Assembly: GCF_030063355.1 (NCBI RefSeq)
Contig: NZ_JASISZ010000032.1
Span: 1 to 64,000 of the forward strand
Direction: 5' to 3'
Length of the DNA stretch: 64,000 bases
DNA from: Streptomyces sp. PH10-H1
GTDB taxonomy: Bacteria; Actinomycetota; Actinomycetes; Streptomycetales; Streptomycetaceae
The notes under the pieces are model-generated. The model was not told the origin of the DNA. It searched no databases and saw nothing but the letters and a program-made list of their open reading frames with translations. Shown piece by piece: positions 1-6,742 of this stretch (the stretch's first letter is position 1; each line of letters opens with the position of its first letter). The position numbers were made by a program, and so were the translations under genes.

Positions 1-176
1 GCGAACTCATTGATGAAATGCCGCCGCCCCCACAACTGCCGGGTGTACTCACCCAGCCCAGGACGGGCACCACTCACCGACAACCCATACTTCGCCGCCA
101 GCTCGGCAGCCGACAACCCACCATCGGGACTGTCCAGGCCGTGCGCCGGCACGGGGGCGTCTATCTGCAAGGTCAT
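1..176 (-). CDS. ABC-2 type exporter permease, N-terminal part (runs off window)
   Basis: The first 58 residues of a minus-strand protein are present; the rest lies outside the window. It begins MTLQIDAPVP and contains LAAKYGLSVSGARPGLGEY followed by RQLWGRRHFINEF. From memory this resembles the cytoplasmic N-terminus of Streptomyces ABC-2 (TagG/Wzm-like) polysaccharide or teichoic-acid exporter permeases, where a segment ending in RQLWxRRHF precedes the first membrane helix. No membrane segment is reached before the window ends. The ATG at 174-176 was chosen because the frame is open from there to the edge; the RBS is weak (GAACGAAAG upstream). The gene diverges from the TetR gene at 320 across 143 bp holding two matching palindromes, so TetR control is likely. 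The ATPase partner is not visible. Confidence 0.6.
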   Translation of the reverse strand, partial: MTLQIDAPVPAHGLDSPDGGLSAAELAAKYGLSVSGARPGLGEYTRQLWGRRHFINEF

Positions 177-222
177 GTAACGCGCTTTCGTTCGAGGCGA
201 AAACGGAGAGTAGCGACGTCGG

Positions 223-244
223 GACGGAACGGATCCGTTTCGTC
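223..244. promoter_or_regulatory. Palindromic operator 1, probable TetR site
   Basis: A 22-bp near-perfect inverted repeat with left half GACGGAACGGA and right half TCCGTTTCGTC; one position pair is mismatched. It lies between the divergent permease and TetR genes, closer to the permease start. It shares its outer arm GACGGAACG with operator 2, whose centre is 50 bp away, roughly five helical turns. Confidence 0.7.
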
Positions 245-272
245 GCGTTGCCTGACGGTAGAGCATTTCAAG

Positions 273-294
273 GACGGAACGCAACCGTTCCGTC
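273..294. promoter_or_regulatory. Palindromic operator 2, overlaps tetR promoter
   Basis: A 22-bp inverted repeat with perfect 9-bp arms, GACGGAACG and CGTTCCGTC, around 4 bp. It covers the expected -35 region of a promoter whose -10 could be TAGGCT at 307-312. That -10 ends 7 bp before the tetR ATG at 320, which suggests a leaderless tetR mRNA and autorepression. Confidence 0.75.
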
Positions 295-319
295 GCTACG
301 TCACGCTAGGCTCGGCGGT

Positions 320-940
320 ATGCCAACGGAGCCCCGATCCCCTCGTCGCGTCCCCGCGGGAGCCGCCGTGCTCCGGGAGGACGTGACGGAAGCCATTCGC
401 AGCGCCGTCTTCGCGGAGCTGGCGGCGGTCGGCTACGGGCGGATGTCCATCGAGGGGATCGCCCGCCGGGCCGGCGTCGGCAAGGCCGCGGTCTACCGGC
501 GCTGGCGCTCGAAGCTGCCACTGGTCCTCGACACCGTGTCCGCCGTGGCGGTCCAGGGCGTGCCGGCGCCCGACACCGGATCGCTGCTCGGGGACGTACG
601 GCTGCTGCTCGAAGTCACCGCACGCGCGCTGCAGCACCCGGTCGCGTCCCAGATCATCCCCGACCTGCTCGCCGAGGCGGCGCGCAATCCGGAGATCGCC
701 GAGGCGTTGCAGACCGCACTGCGCGACACCCAGCGCGGCATCTCGGCGGCCGTCGTCCGGCAGGCGGTCGAGCGAGGCGAACTGGCCGCGGGGACGGATG
801 CGGATCTGTCCCTCGACCTGATCGCGGGCCCGCTCTACTGGCGGCTCGCCGTGATCCGTTCCGCGCTGCCGGCCGGCTATCTCGACGGCCTCGCGGCGGC
901 CACGGTGACCGCACTGGCGGCGGCCGGCAAAGCGGCCTGA
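320..940 (+). CDS. TetR/AcrR family transcriptional regulator
   Basis: A 206-residue protein with an N-terminal helix-turn-helix around residues 42-64 (MSIEGIARRAGVGKAAVYRRW) and an all-helical C-terminal ligand-binding region of the TetR_C type. The ATG at 320 is preferred over the upstream in-frame start at 248: it follows a plausible -10 directly, and the longer reading would run through operator 2. By family it is probably a ligand-responsive repressor of the divergent ABC exporter gene and of itself, acting at the two palindromes at 223-244 and 273-294. The inducer cannot be read from sequence. Family assignment is firm; the target assignment is inferred from position. Confidence 0.88.
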   Translation: MPTEPRSPRRVPAGAAVLREDVTEAIRSAVFAELAAVGYGRMSIEGIARRAGVGKAAVYRRWRSKLPLVLDTVSAVAVQGVPAPDTGSLLGDVRLLLEVTARALQHPVASQIIPDLLAEAARNPEIAEALQTALRDTQRGISAAVVRQAVERGELAAGTDADLSLDLIAGPLYWRLAVIRSALPAGYLDGLAAATVTALAAAGKAA

Positions 941-961
941 CGACCGCCGCCGAAACCGATG

Positions 962-1003
962 CCCGGTGCTCGCCGCCCGGTGCTCGCTTCCCGGTGCTCG
1001 CTT
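962..1003. repeat. 14-bp tandem repeat, three copies
   Basis: Three adjacent copies of CCCGGTGCTCGCTT (the first ends CCG) lie just after the tetR stop codon. They are followed by about three 9-bp near-repeats beginning GTCAGCSGT up to about 1035. The array sits between convergent genes and forms no clear terminator. It belongs to a series of short intergenic tandem repeats in this window. Confidence 0.8.
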
Positions 1004-1028
1004 CCCGGCGTCAGCGGTGTCAGCCGTG

Positions 1029-1247
1029 TCAGTTCTCGGGTGACCGTATGGAGACGATCTCGCCCTTCCAGAGCTGGAACCAGTGCCCCGCGGCGAGGAG
1101 TTCCTCGGCGGCGCTGTTGAGCGCCGCGACCCCGTCGCGGGTGTGGTGGCGGTCGGAGAGGTAGACCTCGACCCGGCCGCGGCGTTCGCGGACGACCGCG
1201 CCGACATCGGGTTCGAGAGGGGCCAGGAGATAGACGATCTCAATCAC
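1029..1247 (-). CDS. Small conserved hypothetical protein, 72 aa
   Basis: I do not recognise a named family. The protein begins with a GTG codon (VIEIVYLLAPLEPDVGAVV) and ends QLWKGEIVSIRSPEN. It has alternating hydrophobic and charged stretches, no signal peptide and no membrane segment, so it is probably a small cytosolic alpha/beta protein. The GTG at 1245-1247 was chosen because a GGGGAA purine run lies about 6-8 bp upstream and the frame further upstream looks like chance reading (arginine- and proline-rich). It is convergent with tetR and lies downstream of the XRE regulator gene on the same strand. Confidence 0.55.
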   Translation of the reverse strand: MIEIVYLLAPLEPDVGAVVRERRGRVEVYLSDRHHTRDGVAALNSAAEELLAAGHWFQLWKGEIVSIRSPEN

Positions 1248-1370
1248 GGGGTTCCCCACTGATGGCACGCGCGGCCGGCCGAATCCAGGCACCGGATGCG
1301 CGTCACGGGGCAACGTACCGCCCGGTCCGCACACCGACAACAGCTGTACCGGCCAACGGCAGCCGCTCCG

Positions 1371-1760
1371 CTACCGCTCCTCTGCCCGCGCCCGCTCCCA
1401 TGCCTCGACCGTGGCGCGCAGCCGTCGGCGCTCAGCCGGTGGCATGGCCTCCGCGTAGGTGACGATGACGCGCATGTCGTCGTCGTAGCCCTGCACCTCG
1501 TCCGAGACCCAGCCGAGGAACTGCTCGGCGGCGGCGCGCTGCACGAGCGCCGCCGGCCGGCGCAGGGCGGCGGCGATGGCGCGCAGCTGTACGGGGCCGG
1601 GCGCGGTGGCGACCTGGCCGCGGGCGAGTTTGTGCAGATACGGCTTGGAGACGGTGGCCCCGGTCACCGGGTCGATGGCGCGGTCGGCGAGATCCTGGTA
1701 CGAATCCCCGGCCGTCTGCGCCTCCTGGACCAACCGGGACAGCTGATCGTGGCGTTCCAT
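1371..1760 (-). CDS. XRE-like helix-turn-helix regulator, 129 aa
   Basis: The N-terminal 75 residues form a helix-turn-helix of a type common in Streptomyces: QEAQTAGDSYQDLADRAID, then GATVSKPYLHKLARG (recognition helix), then a helical run. The C-terminal half is charged helix ending RARAEER. The frame is open further upstream to 1850, but the ATG at 1758-1760 follows a GGGACGGGTGGGT purine stretch and matches the start I recall for relatives (MERHDQxSRL). A small membrane protein gene diverges upstream, and AGACG-aaa-CGTCT in the shared upstream DNA could be its binding site. Its regulon is unknown. Confidence 0.75.
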   Translation of the reverse strand: MERHDQLSRLVQEAQTAGDSYQDLADRAIDPVTGATVSKPYLHKLARGQVATAPGPVQLRAIAAALRRPAALVQRAAAEQFLGWVSDEVQGYDDDMRVIVTYAEAMPPAERRRLRATVEAWERARAEER

Positions 1761-1780
1761 ACCCACCCGTCCCAATTCGT

Positions 1781-1793
1781 AGACGAAACGTCT
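1781..1793. promoter_or_regulatory. Short palindrome between divergent genes
   Basis: AGACG-aaa-CGTCT is a perfect 5-bp-arm palindrome 20 bp upstream of the XRE-type regulator start and 24 bp before the possible ATG of the divergent small membrane protein. It is a candidate autoregulatory site. Its short arms mean chance occurrence is quite possible. Confidence 0.35.
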
Positions 1794-1816
1794 CTCAAGT
1801 GCTTCACTATTTTTAC

Positions 1817-2065
1817 ATGAGACTGGAACATCCCCATAGAGCACTCTCACCCGTGATCCTCAGCCTCCCTCTCAGCACGCTCACCATGGTCATCGGCGGC
1901 CGTCGCGCGCTGGTCCCCGCGGTCGCCGTCGCCGCCCTCTCCCTCCTGCTGCTGATCGGCGCCGCCGCACCCGCCGTGTGGTCCCGCAGGCCCGCACGGC
2001 GGGAGGCGGCGCTCCACGTTCTGAACAGCCTGCTCGGCCGCGAGCATCAGCCCAGACGCAGGTGA
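1817..2065 (+). CDS. Small membrane protein, hypothetical
   Basis: An 82-residue reading with one clear hydrophobic stretch (VPAVAVAALSLLLLIGAAAP) after a weaker one, then a basic tail including ALHVLNSLLGRE. This suits a small inner-membrane protein. Small membrane proteins divergent from this type of XRE regulator are familiar in Streptomyces, which is the main support. The start is uncertain: ATG 1817 has no RBS, while GTG 1852 (VILSLPLSTLTM) resembles relatives that begin MILS. The 3' end overlaps the convergent Nudix gene by 19 bp. Function unknown. Confidence 0.45.
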   Translation: MRLEHPHRALSPVILSLPLSTLTMVIGGRRALVPAVAVAALSLLLLIGAAAPAVWSRRPARREAALHVLNSLLGREHQPRRR

Positions 2066-2577
2066 TGCAGCATCAACAGGGCGGCCGCCATGTTCGACGC
2101 GGGCACCTCACCCCGCGCGACCATGTCCGGCACGGTCTTGAGCGGCACCCACTCCCGCCGGTCCGATTCGAAGTCGTCCTCCGGGTGCCCGACGTACTCG
2201 GCGTCCTCGGACCAGTAGACGAAGTGCCGTGCGTCGGTGAGGCCGTTGGAGGGCTCGACGGTCAGTAGGTGCCGCAGCCGCCCCGGGCGCCAGCCGGTCT
2301 CCTCCAGCATCTCCCTCGCCGCCGCCGTCTCGGTGTCCTCACCGTCCTCGACGACGCCCGCCGCCAGCTCCCATCCCCAGCTGTCGGTGATGAACCGGTG
2401 CCGCCACAGCAGCAGCACCTCGTTCGCCTCATTGACGGCGGTGGCCAGAGCGACCGGGCGCAGCCGGATGAGGTAGTGGTTGAGATGCCGCCCGTCGGGG
2501 AGTTCGACGTCGGCGAGATTCACGCGCATCCAGCGGTTTCTGTACACGGTTCGCTCACTAAGGTTCTTCCATTGCAC
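2047..2577 (-). CDS. NUDIX hydrolase
   Basis: A 176-residue protein with a complete Nudix box, G-x5-E-x7-REMLEETGW, at about residues 74-96. This motif binds the metal and the diphosphate of nucleoside-diphosphate-linked substrates. The N-terminal region (YRNRWMRVNLADVELPDG) resembles ADP-ribose pyrophosphatase-like Nudix enzymes, so ADP-sugar or related hydrolysis is the likely activity; the substrate is not provable from sequence. It starts at a GTG with a GGAAGG-rich RBS about 9 bp upstream. It is cytosolic, with no signal peptide. It follows the large XRE regulator gene on the same strand with a 52-bp gap. Confidence 0.85.
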   Translation of the reverse strand: MQWKNLSERTVYRNRWMRVNLADVELPDGRHLNHYLIRLRPVALATAVNEANEVLLLWRHRFITDSWGWELAAGVVEDGEDTETAAAREMLEETGWRPGRLRHLLTVEPSNGLTDARHFVYWSEDAEYVGHPEDDFESDRREWVPLKTVPDMVARGEVPASNMAAALLMLHHLRLG

Positions 2578-2629
2578 GATTCCGCCACCTTCCTTTCGGA
2601 TGGTGACAACATCGCAGTTCGCGTGAACG

Positions 2630-3967
2630 TCACAATGGAACGCGGAGCAGCTCGTCGATGAGCTCCGCGGCCTGGACTGCCGTCACGCTGTCGTAGGCGG
2701 CCAGATGACGGCGTACCGCCGCGAACCGGTCGCGCAGACGCTGCGATTCCATACCCCGCCCCTGTTCCACCATCCGGACCGCCAGCGACGCGGCATGTTC
2801 GGCCTCGCCCCGGCGCAGCTCCACATGGGTCAGCACCGCCAGCCGGTGCACCCGCCCCCGCGCGTGCGAGGGGGATTCCACCGCCTGGACGGCGTGTTCG
2901 AGGGCAGGCCGTAATTCGCCGAGGCTCATGAACGTCTCGGCCAACTGCACATCGACCAGGCCCGGTTGGACGTAGGCGGTCTCCGCGGGCTCCTCCTCGG
3001 CCCTGATACGCTGCTCCGCGGTCTCGGCGAGAGCGCCGCAGCGATGGGCACTGGGCCGGTCGCCGAGCCGCCCGTACGCCTTGGCCTGCATCGCGTACAG
3101 GTCCGCGGCCAGCGCCGGAGTGACGTTGCGGCCCGCCGTGCGCAGCGCCGCCTCGGCGAAGGCCACCGCCTGCCGGTAGTCGCGCAGATGGAGCGACTGG
3201 TAGACCAGCATGCCGACCACGCAGGCGCCCAGACCCCGGTCGCCCGACGCCTTCGCCAGCCGCAGCGACTGATGGAAATAGCGCTGCGCCAGGCCGTGGG
3301 CGTCGGTGTCGTAGGCGCAGATCCCGGCGATCCCGACGAGCGCCCCGACCGCGCGGTGCAGTTGCCGGCCGACCGGGTCGGGGTAGCGGCCGCGCAGCAG
3401 CGGCGCGGCCTGGGCGTTGAGGAAGCCGACGACCCGGTCCCGGGTCGCCACACCGCCCGCGCCCCGGTACAGCTCCTCGTAGTGCGCGCGGGCGGCGTGC
3501 AGCATGGCCACATCCGCGCCGGTCACCCGCTGGACCCCGGTCCTGGAGACATCCATGTCCTCCGGCGGGTTCTCCCACTCCCACAGCGGCATGACCGCCT
3601 TGGGTCCGGTCAGTACGGGCGCGGTCCGCACATGGGGGCGCTGCTGTTCGTCGGCGCGCCACAACGCGGTGGCCCGCTCCACGAAACCGGCCAGCGGGGT
3701 ACCCGCCGTCTGGGCCACGGCTCCCCGGTCCATCCCGATGTCGGCGAGCGTCAGCGGGCGTTGCACCAGCCCGCCGAGCACCTCGCAGATCAGGTCGGGC
3801 ACCTGGCCGCGGGGCCGCTGCCCCTTGATCCAGCGGGTCACCGCGGTGCGGTCGTAGTGGAGCGGCATTCCCCGCGCCCGGCCGAGTGCGTTGATCCGGG
3901 CGGCCAGCCCCGCGTGGGAGGCGCCCGCCTCGTCCAGGACGGCGTCGAACAGCGTGTTGGGTTCCAT
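2630..3967 (-). CDS. Large XRE-type transcriptional regulator, 445 aa
   Basis: The N-terminus carries a helix-turn-helix (LAARINALG ... YDRTAVTRWIKGQRPRG, about residues 15-50). After it comes a long alpha-helical region of TPR-like repeats, typical of a large Streptomyces regulator family. The ATG at 3965-3967 is preceded by AGGGGGA at good spacing; longer readings upstream run through non-coding DNA. The family is abundant in Streptomyces and mostly uncharacterised, with links to development and secondary metabolism in some members. It is transcribed toward the Nudix gene and diverges from the small CxxC protein gene at 4218. Confidence 0.82.
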   Translation of the reverse strand: MEPNTLFDAVLDEAGASHAGLAARINALGRARGMPLHYDRTAVTRWIKGQRPRGQVPDLICEVLGGLVQRPLTLADIGMDRGAVAQTAGTPLAGFVERATALWRADEQQRPHVRTAPVLTGPKAVMPLWEWENPPEDMDVSRTGVQRVTGADVAMLHAARAHYEELYRGAGGVATRDRVVGFLNAQAAPLLRGRYPDPVGRQLHRAVGALVGIAGICAYDTDAHGLAQRYFHQSLRLAKASGDRGLGACVVGMLVYQSLHLRDYRQAVAFAEAALRTAGRNVTPALAADLYAMQAKAYGRLGDRPSAHRCGALAETAEQRIRAEEEPAETAYVQPGLVDVQLAETFMSLGELRPALEHAVQAVESPSHARGRVHRLAVLTHVELRRGEAEHAASLAVRMVEQGRGMESQRLRDRFAAVRRHLAAYDSVTAVQAAELIDELLRVPL

Positions 3968-4217
3968 CGGGTCCCCCTGCTTCGCCCAATGCGCGCAGCG
4001 TAGTACCACCGCGTTCACACGGGGTGTGAGCAGTGCACCCGCATATGCCCCTCGCACACGCTCCCCCCGGGAATGGCGCGGCGCTTCACTGAGGTCGGGT
4101 TGTCGACTCCCCCTCGTGCATTGGCGGCAACCCACCCCGCACCGCCCGCCCTGCGTTGCCAGGCACACCGCGGCAGGACGGGTGGTGCGGTCCGCTACGA
4201 CTTTTGGGAGGCCGGCT

Positions 4218-4526
4218 GTGACCGGTACATGCTTCCGCTGCGCGGCGAGCGGCGCCGGGACGATACAGGTCGGCACCCTGCGACCGCGTGAGGGCGGCGA
4301 CTATCCCGTCTGGTCCTGCGGTGACTGCCTGGCCGCCGCTCCGGACCCGGACTACTGCTTCTTGGTGCCCGCGACTTCCTGCACCGCGGCTTCACCGGCA
4401 TTGCGCTTGACGGAGTCCACGCCGTTCATCGCGCCCGACTTGGATTCGTACGCCTCGCCGACCGCGATGATCTCGCCGTTGCCCGCCTTGAGGCGGAACC
4501 TCCACTTTTCGGCCTTGTCCTGGTAG
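4218..4526 (+). CDS. Small CxxC-CxxC (zinc-ribbon-like) protein, uncertain 3' end
   Basis: A GTG at 4218 follows a near-ideal RBS, GGGAGG at 4206-4211, and opens a frame beginning VTGTCFRCAASGAG with a second pair at WSCGDC. The two CxxC knuckles about 30 residues apart look like a small zinc-ribbon protein, and I recall similar short Streptomyces proteins with CFRC and W-C-x-x-C. The frame stays open to 4526 and overlaps the convergent YegP-like gene by 175 bp. That tail (rich in Ser, Thr, Pro) is probably non-conserved, and the ancestral stop may have been lost. Reality of the start is fairly good; the full length is doubtful. Confidence 0.45.
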   Translation: MTGTCFRCAASGAGTIQVGTLRPREGGDYPVWSCGDCLAAAPDPDYCFLVPATSCTAASPALRLTESTPFIAPDLDSYASPTAMISPLPALRRNLHFSALSW

Positions 4527-4546
4527 ACCTCAAACTTACCGGCCAC
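4352..4546 (-). CDS. YegP/DUF1508 family small protein
   Basis: A 64-residue protein (GTG start, GAGGAGGACGAA RBS) containing the DUF1508 pattern: FEVYQDKAEKWRFRLKAGN, then GEIIAVGEAYESKSGAMNG, then SVKRNAGEA. This is a compact beta-beta-beta-alpha fold, usually found as one or two copies per protein; here there is one. Molecular function is unknown, although YegP-like proteins are often associated with stress. It stands alone, convergent with the CxxC protein gene. The upstream DNA has a direct repeat GTCGTAC-aa-GTCGTAC near 4590-4605 that could be promoter-associated. Confidence 0.85.
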   Translation of the reverse strand: MAGKFEVYQDKAEKWRFRLKAGNGEIIAVGEAYESKSGAMNGVDSVKRNAGEAAVQEVAGTKKQ

Positions 4547-4686
4547 TTCGTCCTCCTCGATCCCTGACGGATACGACAGATATCCGCAAAGTACGACTTG
4601 TACGACCAGCTCGCCACCGCAGGCGCCATGTCAGCGGAGCGAGTGGATCAGCGGCCCGGATCAGTGACGCGGATCGACGGCGCTGG

Positions 4687-5961
4687 TCAACGGCGTGGCA
4701 CTCCGGACAGTGCGGCGGAACGGTTCCGCACCGGGATCCGTGCGGCTTCCCGCACCAGGACAAGCAGGGCGATGTCATCGGCCGGCCGGCCGCCGGTGTG
4801 CCGCAGGGCCGCGGCGCTCAGCGCGCGGGCGAGGGGCGCGGCGGCCGGCATCCCACCGCTGCGCGTGGCGGCGGCCGCCGCCGCGAGGGCGTCCGGCAGC
4901 GGGAAGAACACCCCGGACGCGTCCCGGGCGTCCTGCAGCCCGTCGGTGTAGAGCACCAGGGCCTGGCCGAGCAGCAGCATGCCGCGGTGTGCCGGTGCCG
5001 ACCGGTCCCCGTCGTCCAGCAGGCCCAGCGGCGGCAACGGGTCCCCCAGCGCCAGCGGCTGCGGACGCTCACCGGCCGCGGCGTGACCGTTGAGACACGG
5101 CCCGGTCGGGTACGGCCCGGTCGGGTACGGCTCCGTCGCGTAAGGCCCGGTCACATAGGGCTGCGGATGGCCGCAGTTGACGGTCAGCAGCTTCCCGTCA
5201 TCGCTCAGCTGCACCAGCAGCAGGGTGACGAACTCCTCGGCGACCGGACTCTGCGACTCGGTGTCCGCCACCGCCGGGTGCTCCGCACACGAACGCTCCC
5301 GCAGATGCCGGGTCAGCGAACGGTCCAGACGGGACAGTACGCCGGTCAGCTCGGGCTCGTCGTGCGCGGCCTCGCGGAAGCTGCCGAGCAGCGCGGCGAC
5401 CGTGTCGATCGCGTCCAGCCCGTGGCCCCGTACATCACCGAGCACCGCCCGCAGCCCGTACGGCGTGGCCAGCACCTCGTACAGGTCGCCGCCGACGCGG
5501 GCGCCCCGGCTCGCGGAGAGGTACTCGCCCGCGACCGCGTAGCCGTTCACGCGCTGCGGCAGCGGTCGCAGCAGCACCCGCTGAGTGGCGGCCGCGATCT
5601 CCCGGGTGCGCTCCAGCTCCGCGGCCATTCCCGTCCGGCGGCCGGCCATCCAGAAGCACAGCGCCACCACCGCGAGGACCGCCACCGCGATGCCCAGCCT
5701 GGCCTCGAACTCCCGCGCGCCGTGTCCGACCAGCCCGGCCACCAGCGCCCCGAGCGCGATCCCGCCACTGACCAGCACACACCGCCGCCGTCCGCTCCCC
5801 AGGCACGCGATGGCGGGAGCAACGGCCAGCGCCGGCAGCGGGTTCTCCCCCGGCACCACCGCCGACACCGCCAGCACCACCGCGATCCACGCACCGGGCA
5901 ACAGGTACATCAGCGCGGACGGCAGTCCGAGCGCCCTGATTACTGCTCTGATACGGATCAT
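4687..5961 (-). CDS. Membrane-anchored PP2C (SpoIIE-type) phosphatase
   Basis: A 424-residue protein. Residues 1-110 hold several hydrophobic segments, then a short helical linker (AGRRTGMAAELERTREIAAATQ), then a PP2C/SpoIIE phosphatase domain. Metal-site motifs are visible: VGGDLYEVL, LGDVRGHGLDA, YTDGLQDARD and DDIALLVL. It should dephosphorylate Ser/Thr proteins, probably anti-sigma antagonists, at the inner membrane face. A run of four YxTxP pentapeptides interrupts the catalytic domain, encoded by the 15-bp DNA repeat at 5098-5157. The start at 5961 has a GAGGGGGAG RBS. It is monocistronic in appearance. Partner proteins are not encoded nearby. Confidence 0.88.
   Translation of the reverse strand: MIRIRAVIRALGLPSALMYLLPGAWIAVVLAVSAVVPGENPLPALAVAPAIACLGSGRRRCVLVSGGIALGALVAGLVGHGAREFEARLGIAVAVLAVVALCFWMAGRRTGMAAELERTREIAAATQRVLLRPLPQRVNGYAVAGEYLSASRGARVGGDLYEVLATPYGLRAVLGDVRGHGLDAIDTVAALLGSFREAAHDEPELTGVLSRLDRSLTRHLRERSCAEHPAVADTESQSPVAEEFVTLLLVQLSDDGKLLTVNCGHPQPYVTGPYATEPYPTGPYPTGPCLNGHAAAGERPQPLALGDPLPPLGLLDDGDRSAPAHRGMLLLGQALVLYTDGLQDARDASGVFFPLPDALAAAAAATRSGGMPAAAPLARALSAAALRHTGGRPADDIALLVLVREAARIPVRNRSAALSGVPRR
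5098..5157. repeat. In-frame 15-bp tandem repeat inside the PP2C gene
   Basis: Four 15-bp units based on CGGCCCGGTCGGGTA encode YVTGP, YATEP, YPTGP and YPTGP. They lie in a loop between the NCGHPQ strand and the LGDPLPPLG strand. The first two DNA copies are identical, which suggests recent slippage and possible length variation between strains. Confidence 0.85.
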
Positions 5962-6253
5962 CCCGCCGGCTCCCCCTCACAGCCGTTGACGCGGTCGGCG
6001 ACGGAACCGCTCCCCCAGGGAACCGGCCCCCGTGTCGCGACCGATTCTGTCGACTGAGGCCCCAGCAATGACTCCCAGCCCTGCAGAATCACCCGATCGA
6101 GGGAAGAAACCTCCAGGTGGAGACAGTCCGACCTCATAAGGAATACTTCTGGATCTCATACGATCCATCTCTTCGACTTCTGGACCGTGACGGCGCACCA
6201 TGGGAGAGAAGCAACGGAACGACCGCTGATCGACCCGAGGAGAGCGACCGACC

Positions 6254-6616
6254 ATGACTGCCACACGTGAAGCCGCCGCACAGCCCGAGGATCTGGCCCG
6301 TCTGTTCGTGGAACGGGGGAACGCGGGCGACGCCGAGGGAATCGCGGCGCTCTACGAGCCGGACGCCGTGCTGGGATTCCCGCTCGGCAGCGAAACCGCC
6401 GGGCGGGAGGCGATCCGCGGCGTCATCGAGCAACTGCTGGCGAGGGCGCCGCACTTCACGCTGGAGGAATCGCTGCCCACCCTGATCAACGGCGATCTCG
6501 CCCTGACCGCGACCCGTTCCGCCGACGGCACCGGAGGCCGCGCGCAGGTGGCGCGCCGCCAGCCGGACGGCACCTGGCTGCGGATCCTCGACGGGCCGGA
6601 ATCCCGCGACCGGTGA
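6254..6616 (+). CDS. SnoaL-like / nuclear transport factor 2 fold protein
   Basis: A 120-residue cone-shaped-fold protein: LARLFVERGNAGDAEGIAALY, EPDAVLGFP, GREAIRGVIEQLL, and a C-terminal strand pair ending GTWLRILDGPE. This fits the SnoaL_2/DUF4440 group of small cytosolic enzymes and ligand-binding proteins, and the reaction cannot be assigned. The ATG follows GAGGAGAG. The 292 bp upstream (5962-6253), between this gene and the divergent PP2C gene, shows no convincing ORF. The transcript ends at the strong hairpin at 6670-6720. Function beyond fold is unknown. Confidence 0.8.
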   Translation: MTATREAAAQPEDLARLFVERGNAGDAEGIAALYEPDAVLGFPLGSETAGREAIRGVIEQLLARAPHFTLEESLPTLINGDLALTATRSADGTGGRAQVARRQPDGTWLRILDGPESRDR

Positions 6617-6669
6617 CCGTACGAGCCGCGCCCGCCGCCGAGCGGCGCGGGGGCGGGCGGCGGGCCCGG

Positions 6670-6720
6670 ACATGCGTGTGGGGCGTACCCGAACAGTTCG
6701 GGTACGCCCCACACGCATGT
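6670..6720. terminator. Perfect 24-bp-stem bidirectional terminator
   Basis: Two 24-bp arms, perfectly complementary, flank a 3-nt loop (CAG). It lies between convergent snoaL-like and pheT genes and can serve both strands. No T-tract follows, as usual in Streptomyces. This is the longest perfect hairpin seen in the window. Confidence 0.93.
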
Positions 6721-6742
6721 GGTCAGGCCCAGCGGCCCGGCG

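Noticed and set aside
4687-5961. Frameshift in the PP2C gene because of the YxTxP insertion
   Set aside because: Frame and all catalytic motifs continue after the repeat; the insertion is a multiple of three.
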